From Apophysomyces variabilis (Eukaryota > Mucoromycota > Mucoromycetes > Mucorales > Mucoraceae): a stretch of DNA of 12,845 nt. The notes beneath the pieces are model-generated. The model was not told the origin of the DNA and ran no database searches. It was given only the letters and a program-made list of their open reading frames with translations. The translations under genes and the position numbers were made by a program. Within the stretch, counting starts at the first letter, position 1, and each line of letters opens with the position of its first letter. This document shows, in pieces, positions 1 to 8,198 of the stretch. Where the stretch lies: the NCBI GenBank assembly GCA_002749535.1, contig MZZL01000022.1, forward strand, positions 15,551 through 28,395. Reading direction: 5' to 3'.

Positions 1-648
1 GTCCGATATGTACTGAAAGGACGTGCATTCCTGGTAGAAAGAAGAGGCCATTGACAGCCTGGACAGAATGGCCCTTGTCAAATACAAGGTCTACTGAACC
101 AGTGCGAAGATTACTTGGCCTCGCAGTACCTGTTGTGAAAGCATTGGAACAATCGTACTAGCGTAAAATGCCGAATACAGGCATCTCTACAGCTAGCACT
201 GTGAGAGCAGTACTTCTAGTAAAGCGTATAAAGTTCTAGCAAGATAGATTATATAGTGGTAAGTAATGGTTAAAATTTCTTTCTTACATCACATGGAAAT
301 AGTTCGCAGCAACATTCACCAGGTATAGAGATAAGAGGGGAAACAGTGTCCTCCAGTGTCATTCGTTGGTAAGTTTCGAACGACAGTTTAAATGACTTAA
401 GCTTTCTCTGTTCTTCTATGTTTATAGCTCGAAAGAGACTGAGGGACGAAACAGAAGAAAAAGGACAAATGCTTCGAATCACTCGGGTTGCTACAAATGT
501 AGAAAAGCTTAAGCGAAAAAGAAATAAAGCTATTCGTTGCCCTGTTTTAATTATACTGTCTTATTCTTTACAATGCATAATCAATAGAAACGGATACTAG
601 AAGCTAGGAATAGGTGGAGAGAAAGGGGGTAACTGCGACGGTGGTAGC
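1..648. other. No recognisable gene; possible 5' flank of the pogo-like element
   Basis: I recognise no gene here. Short open frames exist on both strands: one on the minus strand from about 162 to the left edge, another on the minus strand at 270-482, and one on the plus strand at 418-600. None shows a motif or a family resemblance, and those on opposite strands overlap at 418-482. The N-terminal DNA-binding half of the pogo-like transposase would be expected in this interval, but no helix-turn-helix of the CENP-B type is visible. The element's left terminal repeat was also not found: nothing resembles the inverse of the right end at 1976-2033. Either the 5' half is lost, or it is too decayed or too intron-split to read by eye. 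Confidence 0.5.
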
Positions 649-704
649 TTCGTCGGGTTCGTCGGGTTCGTCGGGATTCCGACGAACCCGACGAACCCGA
701 CGAA
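649..704. repeat. Perfect 26-bp inverted repeat, 4-base loop, built of 9-bp units
   Basis: The left arm (649-674) and right arm (679-704) are exact reverse complements over 26 bases, with the loop GATT at 675-678. Each arm is itself nearly three tandem copies of a 9-mer, TTCGTCGGG on the left and its complement on the right. The sequence could extrude a cruciform or form a long RNA hairpin. It sits immediately 5' of the first alignable part of the pogo-like transposase (721), where the segment holding the first catalytic aspartate should be. It may therefore mark an insertion or a rearrangement junction. A fold-back error in the read or assembly cannot be excluded. Confidence 0.9.
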
Positions 705-720
705 AAATTTCCCATAGTGA

Positions 721-1853
721 ATCTCTAGTGCCCCCATTCTTGGCAGGAAGGCTGACAAGTCAAGACTTACAATAGCTATTACTGTCAACAGCGACGGTAG
801 CGATGTAAGGCACCCGCTTATTATTGGAAAACATGAGAAACCAAGGTGTTTCGGAGGCAAAGCCGGTAATAGACTTGTTTAAACTTGGGAGACTTCACTA
901 ACCAAACATATAGCTCATCTTCTAGGTTTCCACCAATACTTTTTTAACTCGACTTCCTGGATGACAGGAGATATATTTAGGATGTACCTGATGCGGTTTG
1001 ATGATTCTATGCGTGAAAAAGGTCGAAAAGTACTCTTGTTACTTGACAATTTTTCCGGGCATCGATGTCAATACAACACAACGAACGTTGAGTTGCTGTA
1101 TCTTCCTGCAAATACAACTGCAAAGCTACAACCTTTGGATGCTGGTATTATCCGAACCTTTAAAGCTCATTATCGATAATGTAAAAGTGCAAGTAAAAAT
1201 GAATGTTACTTACTATTTGTTTAGAAATCTACAATATGAAAGAGCCTATAATGCCATTACTTTAAAGGTGCGTGGACTACAACCAGTAGAAAACCCGTTC
1301 AAGGTCGACCAGCGTCACGCAATGAAGTGGATTGTGATGGCTTTGAAAAAGGTTACAAAGCAAACGATACAGAACTGCTGGCGGAAGACGAAACTGATTG
1401 GCGATGGAGAAGTCAGTCGTATTAGCGAACCTGAAGGATGCGGAGCTGTCAAAGAACAACTCATGTTGCATTGTCAAGGCATTTATGGTCCAGATGTTGC
1501 TGGGAAAGTCGATATAGACTTGGAACCGGTTGAGAAACGCAAAGCAACTCGGCCACAAAGTGAGGATGATATCATTGATATCCTCTTACTGGAAAAAGAG
1601 ATTGATGCTACAGAAAAGGAGGCACGACAAGAAGAAAAAAGAGATCAAGCTCTCAATGAAAGAAAAGCTTACGAAGGTCAATGAGGTTATATTTTTCCTT
1701 GATGATGACACTCATGGAGACCTGAAGAACCAACTGCGAGTGTTACGGGATGAACTTCATCGAGAGTGTCTTCAAAATCAAACACAATCTTTGATTACTT
1801 CACTTTTTCTAAACAATAAACGCGTTATAAACTGCCTTCAGTTTGGGGAATAG
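721..1853 (+). pseudogene. Decayed pogo/Tigger-like DDE_1 transposase, catalytic core and C-terminus
   Basis: This is the remains of a DDE-superfamily transposase of the pogo/Tigger (CENP-B/jerky) type, which cuts and pastes the surrounding element at TA sites. In frame from 721 it reads through GRKADKSRLT and KPRCF. An intron then separates GKA from LLGFHQYFFN, STSWMTGDIF and LLLLDNFSGH (second catalytic D). QPLDAGIIRTFKAHYR (third D) follows. Thirty residues lie between the two aspartates, as expected for pogo. The frame breaks at TAA 1177-1179. The match resumes in another frame with DQRHAMKWI and NCWRKT, and that frame ends at 1684. A third frame continues to 1853 with an acidic and lysine-rich tail. 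The segment with the first aspartate is missing; the 26-bp palindrome lies there instead. The family assignment is secure, but the gene is not functional as it stands. Confidence 0.88.
866..913 (+). other. Spliceosomal intron in the pogo-like transposase (48 bp)
   Basis: The donor GTAATA follows the codon run for GGKA. A CACTAAC-like branch site lies near the 3' end and the acceptor is CATATAG. Removing these 48 bases deletes an in-frame TAA and joins the two halves so that KPRCF is followed closely by LGF and TSWMT, the spacing usual for DDE_1 proteins. The size matches the introns predicted in the Fanzor gene further along. Confidence 0.75.
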
Positions 1854-1975
1854 GCTAATATTTTGCTTTTTAAAGAAAACCCCGATTCCGTTTCAACCCC
1901 CCTATAGACATTGAATCATGAAATTAGTGAGGGATTGAAAATTTTTATAAGTGTTTTCTCGGGAATCTGGAAATC

Positions 1976-2033
1976 GTTGAAAATAAGCGGGGGTTGACAT
2001 TAACGGGGATTGACAATAGCGGGGGGGGCACTG
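1976..2033. repeat. Right terminus of the pogo-like element with three tandem boxes
   Basis: Three head-to-tail copies of a 16-17 base box, consensus TTGAMAWTARCGGGG, occupy 1976-1992, 1993-2008 and 2009-2024. A G-run and CACTG follow, ending at 2033 next to TA (2034-2035). Pogo/Tigger elements begin with CAGT and duplicate TA, so this is read as the 3' terminal inverted repeat with repeated transposase-binding boxes. The matching left end is not in the window. Confidence 0.75.
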
Positions 2034-2212
2034 TATTATACCAAGGGAGCTCTTTCCGCTATTGCACACTTTTTGGGTGCGCGTACAAACAGAAACTGCG
2101 AATTCAGCGAAATAAAACATCAACACTCAATACACCTCCTCTGCCATACCCCTTCCCAACCTCAGAGTTTCCTCTCGGTGCAAACAGCATTTCTAGAGCA
2201 CCTTCCTGTAAG

Positions 2213-3643
2213 ATGCCAGCGGGAAGACCAAAAATTGCTCCCTTTTCCCGAACGCAACTCGAGGATCTAGCAGCCCTTTATAAACTACATCGTAAAAACC
2301 TCTGTTGCCCAGCATGTAATGCGAAAGGACATATATACGGTCACGGGAAAGGACGCACCAAACCACCAATGCCCGTATTTCGTTGCGGAAAATGCCTGAA
2401 GACCTTGAATCATATTATCATCCACAAAGGCCTTGTAACCCTGTCTGGTAACGCTACCCGTGTCTCTGCAACACAGCCAATGTTGCACGAAAACCAGGAA
2501 CCAACCGCATCCATCGATGTTGATGAACCTACTCTAAGTGACACTGCATCACTAGATCTGGATGAACCTGATAATAATACTACGGAGACACCTTCCAACT
2601 CAGTCCCGTTGACCTTTGAGCACCATGAAGCCCTCCCAGCCTTCATGCACCAACTTATGGATGAACTCAATACACAACGCCGACGACTCGATCAGCACGA
2701 TCAGATATATGCCGAGCTCCAACAATTGAAAGAAAAGCTTAATGACGCCAATGCCAGAGTTGCGGAATTAGAGAAAATTAATGCCGAACTTAGGCTTCAG
2801 TTACGATCCAGCGTTCCCCACGACAGTACCATGGCTTCTATTCATGCACCTGACACAGCTCTGGATGACTTCCCGGCACTCCCTCTGCCCGCATCACATC
2901 AGATACCGACAGAAAATAACGCTTCCTCCAGCCTGTGGCATCAAACGGACCGCACACGCCAACTGAGACATTCTTTGACTACAGCACCCGACATCCGCAA
3001 ACAGGAAGCAGCCGCCAGAGCCTTTGTTCTTCCATCGAGCACCCATGGATTCCAATATGTTTATCTTCCTGCACGTGCCCGCATCCCAACAGGTCAAATG
3101 CGCTCCCGTCTACGTAAGCTCGGAATTAACAACAGCAGAATACTCGATATCCACTATCCTGACCGACAGGTAATTGCTTTACTAATGCATAATGATTACG
3201 TTTCAGATTTCCTCCAGGTTCTCAATCGTTTTGGTGTAAAACCTATTGAGGATTTCGACGCTACCAGTGCCAACAACCTGCGAGACCCGAAATATGCTGA
3301 CATGTCTGATGAGGAGCGACAAATAAAGGCTAAAGACCATCATAATCTCCGCATGCTGCGTGCATTGGACTTTATACGTCTACCGGTGCGTTACGCTGTC
3401 GCACGACAGTTTTGTTCATCTGGGTGGATCACCGTAGACCAGTTGCGTGAGGTTTTAAAGACTCGCGCGACTAATTCCTATTCCACACATGCCCGCCCTC
3501 TTGACCAAGTAGCTGATATTTTCCAACAAAGTGCTCAGAACACTACCACCGACTATCCTATGCTCAATGACTTTAGTTCACTCTCCTCTATGCTTGCTGA
3601 AGAACCTGCTCTCCCATCTTTCAATGATAACAACAATGAATAG
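2213..3643 (+). CDS. LINE ORF1 protein (nucleic-acid-binding, gag-like), 476 aa
   Basis: ORF1 proteins of LINEs coat the element RNA and act as nucleic-acid chaperones in the ribonucleoprotein particle. The frame is open further upstream, but the first methionine that gives a sensible N-terminus (MPAGRPK) is at 2213, so that start was chosen. Residues 32-61 form a likely zinc ribbon with paired C32xxC35 and C58xxC61. Residues about 85-140 are acidic, Ser/Thr-rich linker. Residues about 145-200 are a heptad-like coiled coil rich in Leu, Glu, Gln and Lys. Residues about 280-350 (VYLPARARIPTG onward) look like a compact alpha/beta domain, possibly RRM-like. A helical region follows (about 365-420), then a low-complexity tail. 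The stop overlaps the start of ORF2 by eight bases. The coiled coil suggests oligomerisation. Family assignment rests on position and architecture. Confidence 0.88.
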   Translation: MPAGRPKIAPFSRTQLEDLAALYKLHRKNLCCPACNAKGHIYGHGKGRTKPPMPVFRCGKCLKTLNHIIIHKGLVTLSGNATRVSATQPMLHENQEPTASIDVDEPTLSDTASLDLDEPDNNTTETPSNSVPLTFEHHEALPAFMHQLMDELNTQRRRLDQHDQIYAELQQLKEKLNDANARVAELEKINAELRLQLRSSVPHDSTMASIHAPDTALDDFPALPLPASHQIPTENNASSSLWHQTDRTRQLRHSLTTAPDIRKQEAAARAFVLPSSTHGFQYVYLPARARIPTGQMRSRLRKLGINNSRILDIHYPDRQVIALLMHNDYVSDFLQVLNRFGVKPIEDFDATSANNLRDPKYADMSDEERQIKAKDHHNLRMLRALDFIRLPVRYAVARQFCSSGWITVDQLREVLKTRATNSYSTHARPLDQVADIFQQSAQNTTTDYPMLNDFSSLSSMLAEEPALPSFNDNNNE

Positions 3644-5969
3644 ACGCCAACAAATCGATATTGCTATTTGGAACGCTAACGGTCTACGTAAGCAAGCGAT
3701 TGACTCCATACTAACATTTGCCTCTTCGTGCTCTCTTCTCTTTATTACCGAAACATGGCTTGCCTCTCCAAACAAATATCCAACTACATGGAAACAGTAC
3801 CATACCTATGGACAACGAATCAACCCTAAATCCTTCCGCGCAACCGGTGGTATCTCATTACTAGTAAATCCTCAATGTCCCTATACAATCCAACATATCC
3901 CCACTGCAGATTCCCCCTATACTCCTTACTATCTTTCTTGCATTGTTGCAGATACCTTGATCCATTGTGTTTACCTGCCACCTTCAATATCAGACTCCAT
4001 GGCGCTGGAGGTACTACAGCAACTACCCGTCCAAACAGATCATACCACCCGCACTATCTATTGCGGTGACTTCAATGCCCGAATAGGCGCCGTAACTGGT
4101 GACCACAGCACCAACACTCGCGGACGATTATTTCGGAACTGGTTAATCAGCTCCGGTCTCTCTTTAAGAAACGCTGATCTTGCCCACGGAAAGGCTACTT
4201 TTTGGAAAAACACTCAATCTAGCATTATTGATTGGTTTGTAACGTCAGGCTCTTTTACTGACCCTTCTATGCGTGTGCGAGATGACCTTTCTTTAGACTC
4301 GGACCACAAACTTGTCCACTTCACCTTTTCACCTGATACTCCCCCTTCTCCTTCAAATGCCAACCCGCCGAGGAGACTTTGGAGACTCAGTCGCCTCAAG
4401 AATGTTAGTGATCTGGAAAATTATGTCCACAGTTTCCGAAATAATGTCTACGATTTACATACATTGATCCTTTCCCACCTAAATGAGGAATGCGCTTCAG
4501 TGACACCAATTGATGAAATCGCTAATCGCTTGTGTGCTGCCATCTATGACGCTCTAGATACCAGTATTGGACGTCAACTCACCCCTCCCCAACATGCTAA
4601 ATGGTTCTGGACTCCAACACTAGAGGCCGCAGTGCAACATCGCGAACACTGTTATAGAAAATGGAGGCGCGCCGTAGGTACTAGTAAGCTGACCTGGTGG
4701 ATCCGCCATCAGGAAGCCCGGGCACAAGTGCGCCGCGCCATCAATATCCGTCGAAGCCAAACTTGGCGAATATTTTGCGAACAAATGGAACAAGGTGATT
4801 TCACTGCTGCATCAGCCCGAATGAAACGTATCCGAAAAGGTCGTACATTACAACCGCAATACTGCCATCCACAAGGACCATACGCAGCTGTCGAATCTAT
4901 GGCTAACCATCTGGAACAAACGCTTTCAGGAACCCTCTTGTGCGCCACCTCCCAGGCACCAGCCACTAACATATGTCCGATTCCTCCTTCTCTAGATCCC
5001 TTACCTGATAGTCCTAGTCATTTCATGACAGACAGCCCATTTAGCATTAACCTTGTCACTGAATGTATAACTCAGGCTCCACCGCGCAAAGCTCCTGGTG
5101 TCGATCACTTGCGAGCAGAAATGCTACGCCCTATTGTGGAACCACTAGCTCCTGTTCTTACTGATTTGTTCCATCTGTGCTGGAAATGGGGAACTACGCC
5201 TGAAGCGTGGCGCGTGGCTCAAGTGATCCCTATCTACAAAAAAGGTTCCACGACCGACCCAGCCAACTTCCGCCCAATCAGTCTGACTTCTATCCTTCGT
5301 AAAATTCTGGAAAAATGCCTCCAGCAATCTCTCCTGGACAGCTCCCCACCGTTGGATGTTGCTCAAGGTGGATTCCGCGAATCTCGAAGCTCACTGGATC
5401 AAGTACTCTGCCTTCAAGAACTTTGTACCCTCCATAAGAAAAAATATGGTAAAACGCCGATCCTGGCCTTTTTGGACATAAAGTCGGCCTATGATACCGT
5501 CGATCGACGTGTCATTTGGAATGCTCTAGCACCCCATTGCCCTCCACTGTTATTAACGCTACTAAAAAATCTTTTCAATGATGTTTTCATAGAAGTGCTA
5601 CTATCAAACGCTACCTCTCGCCGGTTTCAACCAGTTACTGGAGTCCTACGAGGCTCCATTCTTTCCCCTTTCCTATATTCTATATACATTAATTCCCTCC
5701 CCCCTCTACTCCGAACCGTTGAAGACCGTTTGCTCCAAAGCCAGGGATTGACATTATCGCCCACATCTCGCCTCGCTACTCAACGCCTGAACTGCCTGCT
5801 GTACGCGGACGATGTCGTGTTGATTGGCGACTGCCTTACTATGCCTGCCCTCCTTAAAGGATGCGAAGATCACAGCATACAAATCGGCTACCGTTGGAAC
5901 CCGAATAAATGCGCCATCATTTTCCAGAACAAGCGGTCCGGGAGGGAACCAACTACCTTTACAATTTAG
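3636..5969 (+). CDS. LINE ORF2 endonuclease and reverse transcriptase, cut by in-frame TAG
   Basis: The endonuclease nicks target DNA and the reverse transcriptase primes on it. Numbering from the ATG at 3636: residues 1-235 are the APE-like endonuclease, with WNANG (N13), TETW (E39), CGDFNAR (D145) and SDH (222-224). A basic, helical linker follows. Reverse transcriptase motifs run from KAPGVDHL (about residue 485) through NFRPISL, FLDIKSAYD (D614) and GVLRGSILSPFLY to YADD (723-726). All catalytic acids are present. The ATG overlaps the ORF1 stop as ATGAATAG, suggesting reinitiation; another in-frame ATG lies at 3624. The frame ends at TAG 5967-5969 (codon 778), but homologous-looking sequence continues in the same frame (GEDIP, then FFKYLGVPF), so this is a point nonsense mutation, not the natural end. 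The truncated product would lack the thumb and C-terminal domains. Confidence 0.93.
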   Translation: MNRRQQIDIAIWNANGLRKQAIDSILTFASSCSLLFITETWLASPNKYPTTWKQYHTYGQRINPKSFRATGGISLLVNPQCPYTIQHIPTADSPYTPYYLSCIVADTLIHCVYLPPSISDSMALEVLQQLPVQTDHTTRTIYCGDFNARIGAVTGDHSTNTRGRLFRNWLISSGLSLRNADLAHGKATFWKNTQSSIIDWFVTSGSFTDPSMRVRDDLSLDSDHKLVHFTFSPDTPPSPSNANPPRRLWRLSRLKNVSDLENYVHSFRNNVYDLHTLILSHLNEECASVTPIDEIANRLCAAIYDALDTSIGRQLTPPQHAKWFWTPTLEAAVQHREHCYRKWRRAVGTSKLTWWIRHQEARAQVRRAINIRRSQTWRIFCEQMEQGDFTAASARMKRIRKGRTLQPQYCHPQGPYAAVESMANHLEQTLSGTLLCATSQAPATNICPIPPSLDPLPDSPSHFMTDSPFSINLVTECITQAPPRKAPGVDHLRAEMLRPIVEPLAPVLTDLFHLCWKWGTTPEAWRVAQVIPIYKKGSTTDPANFRPISLTSILRKILEKCLQQSLLDSSPPLDVAQGGFRESRSSLDQVLCLQELCTLHKKKYGKTPILAFLDIKSAYDTVDRRVIWNALAPHCPPLLLTLLKNLFNDVFIEVLLSNATSRRFQPVTGVLRGSILSPFLYSIYINSLPPLLRTVEDRLLQSQGLTLSPTSRLATQRLNCLLYADDVVLIGDCLTMPALLKGCEDHSIQIGYRWNPNKCAIIFQNKRSGREPTTFTI

Positions 5970-7236
5970 GGAGAGGATATCCCACGGCAAGAGTTTTTTA
6001 AATATCTGGGCGTTCCATTTCGATCCTCCGGTTCCATAGACCCGATCCGTCTGATCCAACAAAATAGCACCAGTGCTCTCAATAGCATGCGTATACTGAA
6101 TACAATCGGACTCAGTGCTTCTGGCTTTAACCGTTTACTGTCTTCACGTCTCTACCGCCAATTCATTCGTCCCAAACTTGAGTACGGCCTTGCTGTCACC
6201 AAATTCACTCTTGCCCAAGTTAACCTCCTCGAGACTGCTCAAGATCAATGCCTGCGTCTTTTCTACGGTGGTCACAGCAAAACCTCTACACGAGTCATGC
6301 GTCATTTAATTAATCTCCCTTCTATGGCAGAACGTGTCTCATATCTACAGGCTAAATTCCTTCTCCGGGCACACGGTCTTCCAGACGACACGCTCCTCGC
6401 CACTTTGATCCCAGATCTTAACAATTCCTCCACGAGTCATTGGAGTAAACTGAAGAAAACTACACTGTGGGATCGGATATCAACAACAACCCCTCTTTCC
6501 AACGCTTCCCAACTTGGAACGATCTTTCGTACCTTCTGTGTTGAAAACCTCACAAATAGTCGTACGGCTAACCGATCTGTCCTGCTAACTGCCTGTCGAC
6601 CTTGCTTGGGAACTGACCCCATTATGTGGATTCCCATGACACATATGGAACGCAGCCGCTGCACCCGATGGCGCTTAGGTTGGATGCCCGGAGGCAAACC
6701 TCAACCCTGTCCACGTTGTAGATCTGGAACTACTAGTTGCCGCTATTTTGTNTCTACGTAAGCTCGGAATAAACAACAGCAGAATACTCGATATCCACTA
6801 TCCTGACCGACAGGTAATCGCTTTACTAATGCATAATGATTATGTTTCAGATTTCCTCCAGGTTCTCAATCGTTTTGGTGTAAAACCTATCGAGGATTTC
6901 GACGCTACCAGTGCCAACAACCTGCGAGACCCGAAATATGCTGACATGTCTGATGAGGAGCGACAAATAAAGGCTAAAGACCATCATAATCTCCGCATGN
7001 AGGTTGGGCTCTCTATCCCTGATCCAATCTCCCACGTCCTTAACTCTCTGCCTCAAACGCCACCTCGTGATCGCCGCCGCCAACGTTACTGGACTAGCAC
7101 CTGGCCAATTCTGCAACAAATTCTAGCTGAAATTGACCAAGCGTGTCACCCAAATGACACATGTATAAGCTTGCCCACAGACCCCAATCTCCCCACTCCT
7201 CACAATTTTATACGCTGGGTGACCTCAGCCCAATAG
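5970..7236 (+). pseudogene. Remainder of LINE ORF2 (thumb, C-terminal zinc region), disconnected
   Basis: Reading in the ORF2 frame straight after the TAG gives FFKYLGVPF and then ARG/LEU-rich helical sequence (RLYRQFIRPKLEYGLAV), typical of the region after the LINE reverse transcriptase fingers and palm. Near 6705-6745 it reads PCPRCRSGTTSCRYF, probably the start of the C-terminal cysteine-rich motif of LINE ORF2 proteins. The frame is then interrupted by the N-bounded block (6752-7000). It continues in another frame as VGLSIPDP to the stop at 7234-7236. The true sequence between CRYF and VGLS is probably missing from this assembly, including the rest of the zinc motif. Confidence 0.85.
6752..7000 (+). 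repeat. ORF1-derived block bounded by single N bases, likely assembly artefact
   Basis: Positions 6753-6999 (247 bases) match 3109-3355 of ORF1 with a constant offset of 3644 and only four substitutions (6771, 6819, 6843, 6891). Single ambiguous bases N sit exactly at both edges, 6752 and 7000. The block lies within the ORF2 C-terminus, where ORF1 sequence has no place, and it shifts the frame. The pattern suggests a short contig from another copy of the same element placed into a scaffold gap. Confidence 0.9.
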
Positions 7237-7510
7237 CCCTGCCTCTCCTCCGCCTTCTTCGCTTCACTACTCTGTCGGCACTGCCTTTTCTCCCTGTCTC
7301 TTGTACCCGTTCCTCCTTTTGAGCCGTTTTTTCCTTTCTCTTCCCTTATTTTCGCTTTCTTCTCTATCTCTCGGTAGTACCTCGTTCTTTATACTTTTTT
7401 CCTTTTTTCCCTGCTGCCATGTCAGGGTTTTTTCATTTCCCTTTCTTTTTTCTGACCGGGCGAGAGCGGACATGCTTTGATAAGCGCAGCGCTCACCGTC
7501 ATTAAATAAA
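7237..7510 (+). other. LINE 3' UTR, pyrimidine-rich, with AATAAA
   Basis: After the ORF2 stop the plus strand is strongly C/T-rich to about 7455, followed by a mixed stretch with a small palindrome, AGCGC-A-GCGCT (7483-7493), and ATTAAATAAAA. AATAAA at 7505-7510 is a plausible polyadenylation signal or the element's 3' end. The open frame on the opposite strand (7267-7473) only reflects the pyrimidine tract. Confidence 0.65.
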
Positions 7511-8198
7511 ATTCAACTTTCACCTGTTGTACATCAGCAAAGGCGGGAACTTAAAACATATTCTACTAAAATCTTGGATGATGCCACTTTGGGATAGCGG
7601 TATGCGTAATGGTATGAGGTCGCTGTTGAATGAACGACCATCATTTTAGCCCAATAAAACATACCTAGTACACATTGCCTTCGCTTCTTGGGGTTGACTT
7701 TTATTTAGTTCAGTGCAGCAGATGAGGGAGAGCAAAAGAAATACTAACAAGAAATGCTGGCTCTTTACTATTTCAGAGTTGATTACGAGCTACGTTTACA
7801 ATCACATCCTGCTTTTGATCATAAAGCTATTGATTAAAAATACTCCTTTGTTGGTTCCAAGTTGATAACAGTAGGCGTAAGTGTAATTGGTTCTTGATTG
7901 GATAATAGCGGTGGCCGATCCAAATTTCGATTACTACTCTCGTGTGACGAGTCTCATTCCCACTGATTATCCGAACTGACTAATATGGATCAGCAATACA
8001 AATACGAGTTATGAAACAAAATTCACACTGCTTTCTTGAATGCCGTAAAGGTGTTTCGACACCCGGAGAGGGATGTTGCTTGTCATCGAACTCACTACAA
8101 AAAAGAACGAGCTTTGCATTAGACGTCACCAAGGCTTACTTATCTTGATGATGATATACAGAAGAAAGCATGGACATCTTGTGAGCAAACAGAACTTG
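7511..8198. other. About 690 bases with no recognisable feature
   Basis: I see no long open frame, tRNA-like fold or transposon end in this A/T-rich stretch. A second AATAAA occurs near 7653 (CCCAATAAAACAT) but has no gene assigned to it. A short open plus-strand stretch around 8150-8230 (reading DDDIQKKAW) ends within the first unit of the tandem array; it may be a decayed exon, but it is too short to name. Confidence 0.5.

Larger units (their letters stand above)
721..2033 (+). mobile_element. 5'-truncated or rearranged pogo/Tigger-family DNA transposon
   Basis: The element comprises the decayed transposase and the right terminus ending in CACTG plus TA. The left boundary is unknown, so 721 is only where homology becomes readable. 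The retrotransposon begins immediately beyond the right terminus, which suggests insertion at or next to the transposon end. Confidence 0.75.
2036..7510 (+). mobile_element. Two-ORF non-LTR (LINE) retrotransposon, ORF2 damaged
   Basis: The element has a 5' leader of roughly 180 bases, ORF1 with zinc ribbon and coiled coil, and ORF2 with APE-type endonuclease and reverse transcriptase. A pyrimidine-rich 3' UTR ends at an AATAAA (7505-7510). This is the organisation of APE-encoding LINEs, which copy their RNA at a nicked target site. The boundaries are approximate: no target-site duplication could be matched between the sequence near 2036 and that beyond 7510, and there is no long poly(A). ORF1 is open throughout, but ORF2 carries a nonsense codon, and a block of ORF1 sequence bounded by N characters sits in its tail. 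Confidence 0.88.

Noticed and set aside
270..482. Minus-strand open frame of 70 codons
   Set aside because: It has no recognised motif and overlaps a plus-strand frame of similar length at 418-482. A decayed exon is possible but not supported.
597..860. Minus-strand open frame with NPT repeats
   Set aside because: The repeats are only the translation of the palindrome's 9-mers, and the rest overlaps the transposase on the other strand.
5967..5969. Stop-codon reassignment (TAG read as an amino acid)
   Set aside because: TAG also ends LINE ORF1 and Fanzor at natural-looking positions, and TAA stops interrupt other genes too. Ordinary decay explains it better.
6748..7236. A separate plus-strand gene of about 160 residues
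   Set aside because: It is a chimera of the N-bounded ORF1 block and the true tail of ORF2, created by the assembly.
7267..7473. Minus-strand Lys/Arg/Glu-rich open frame
   Set aside because: It is the complement of the pyrimidine-rich LINE 3' UTR; the composition alone keeps the frame open.
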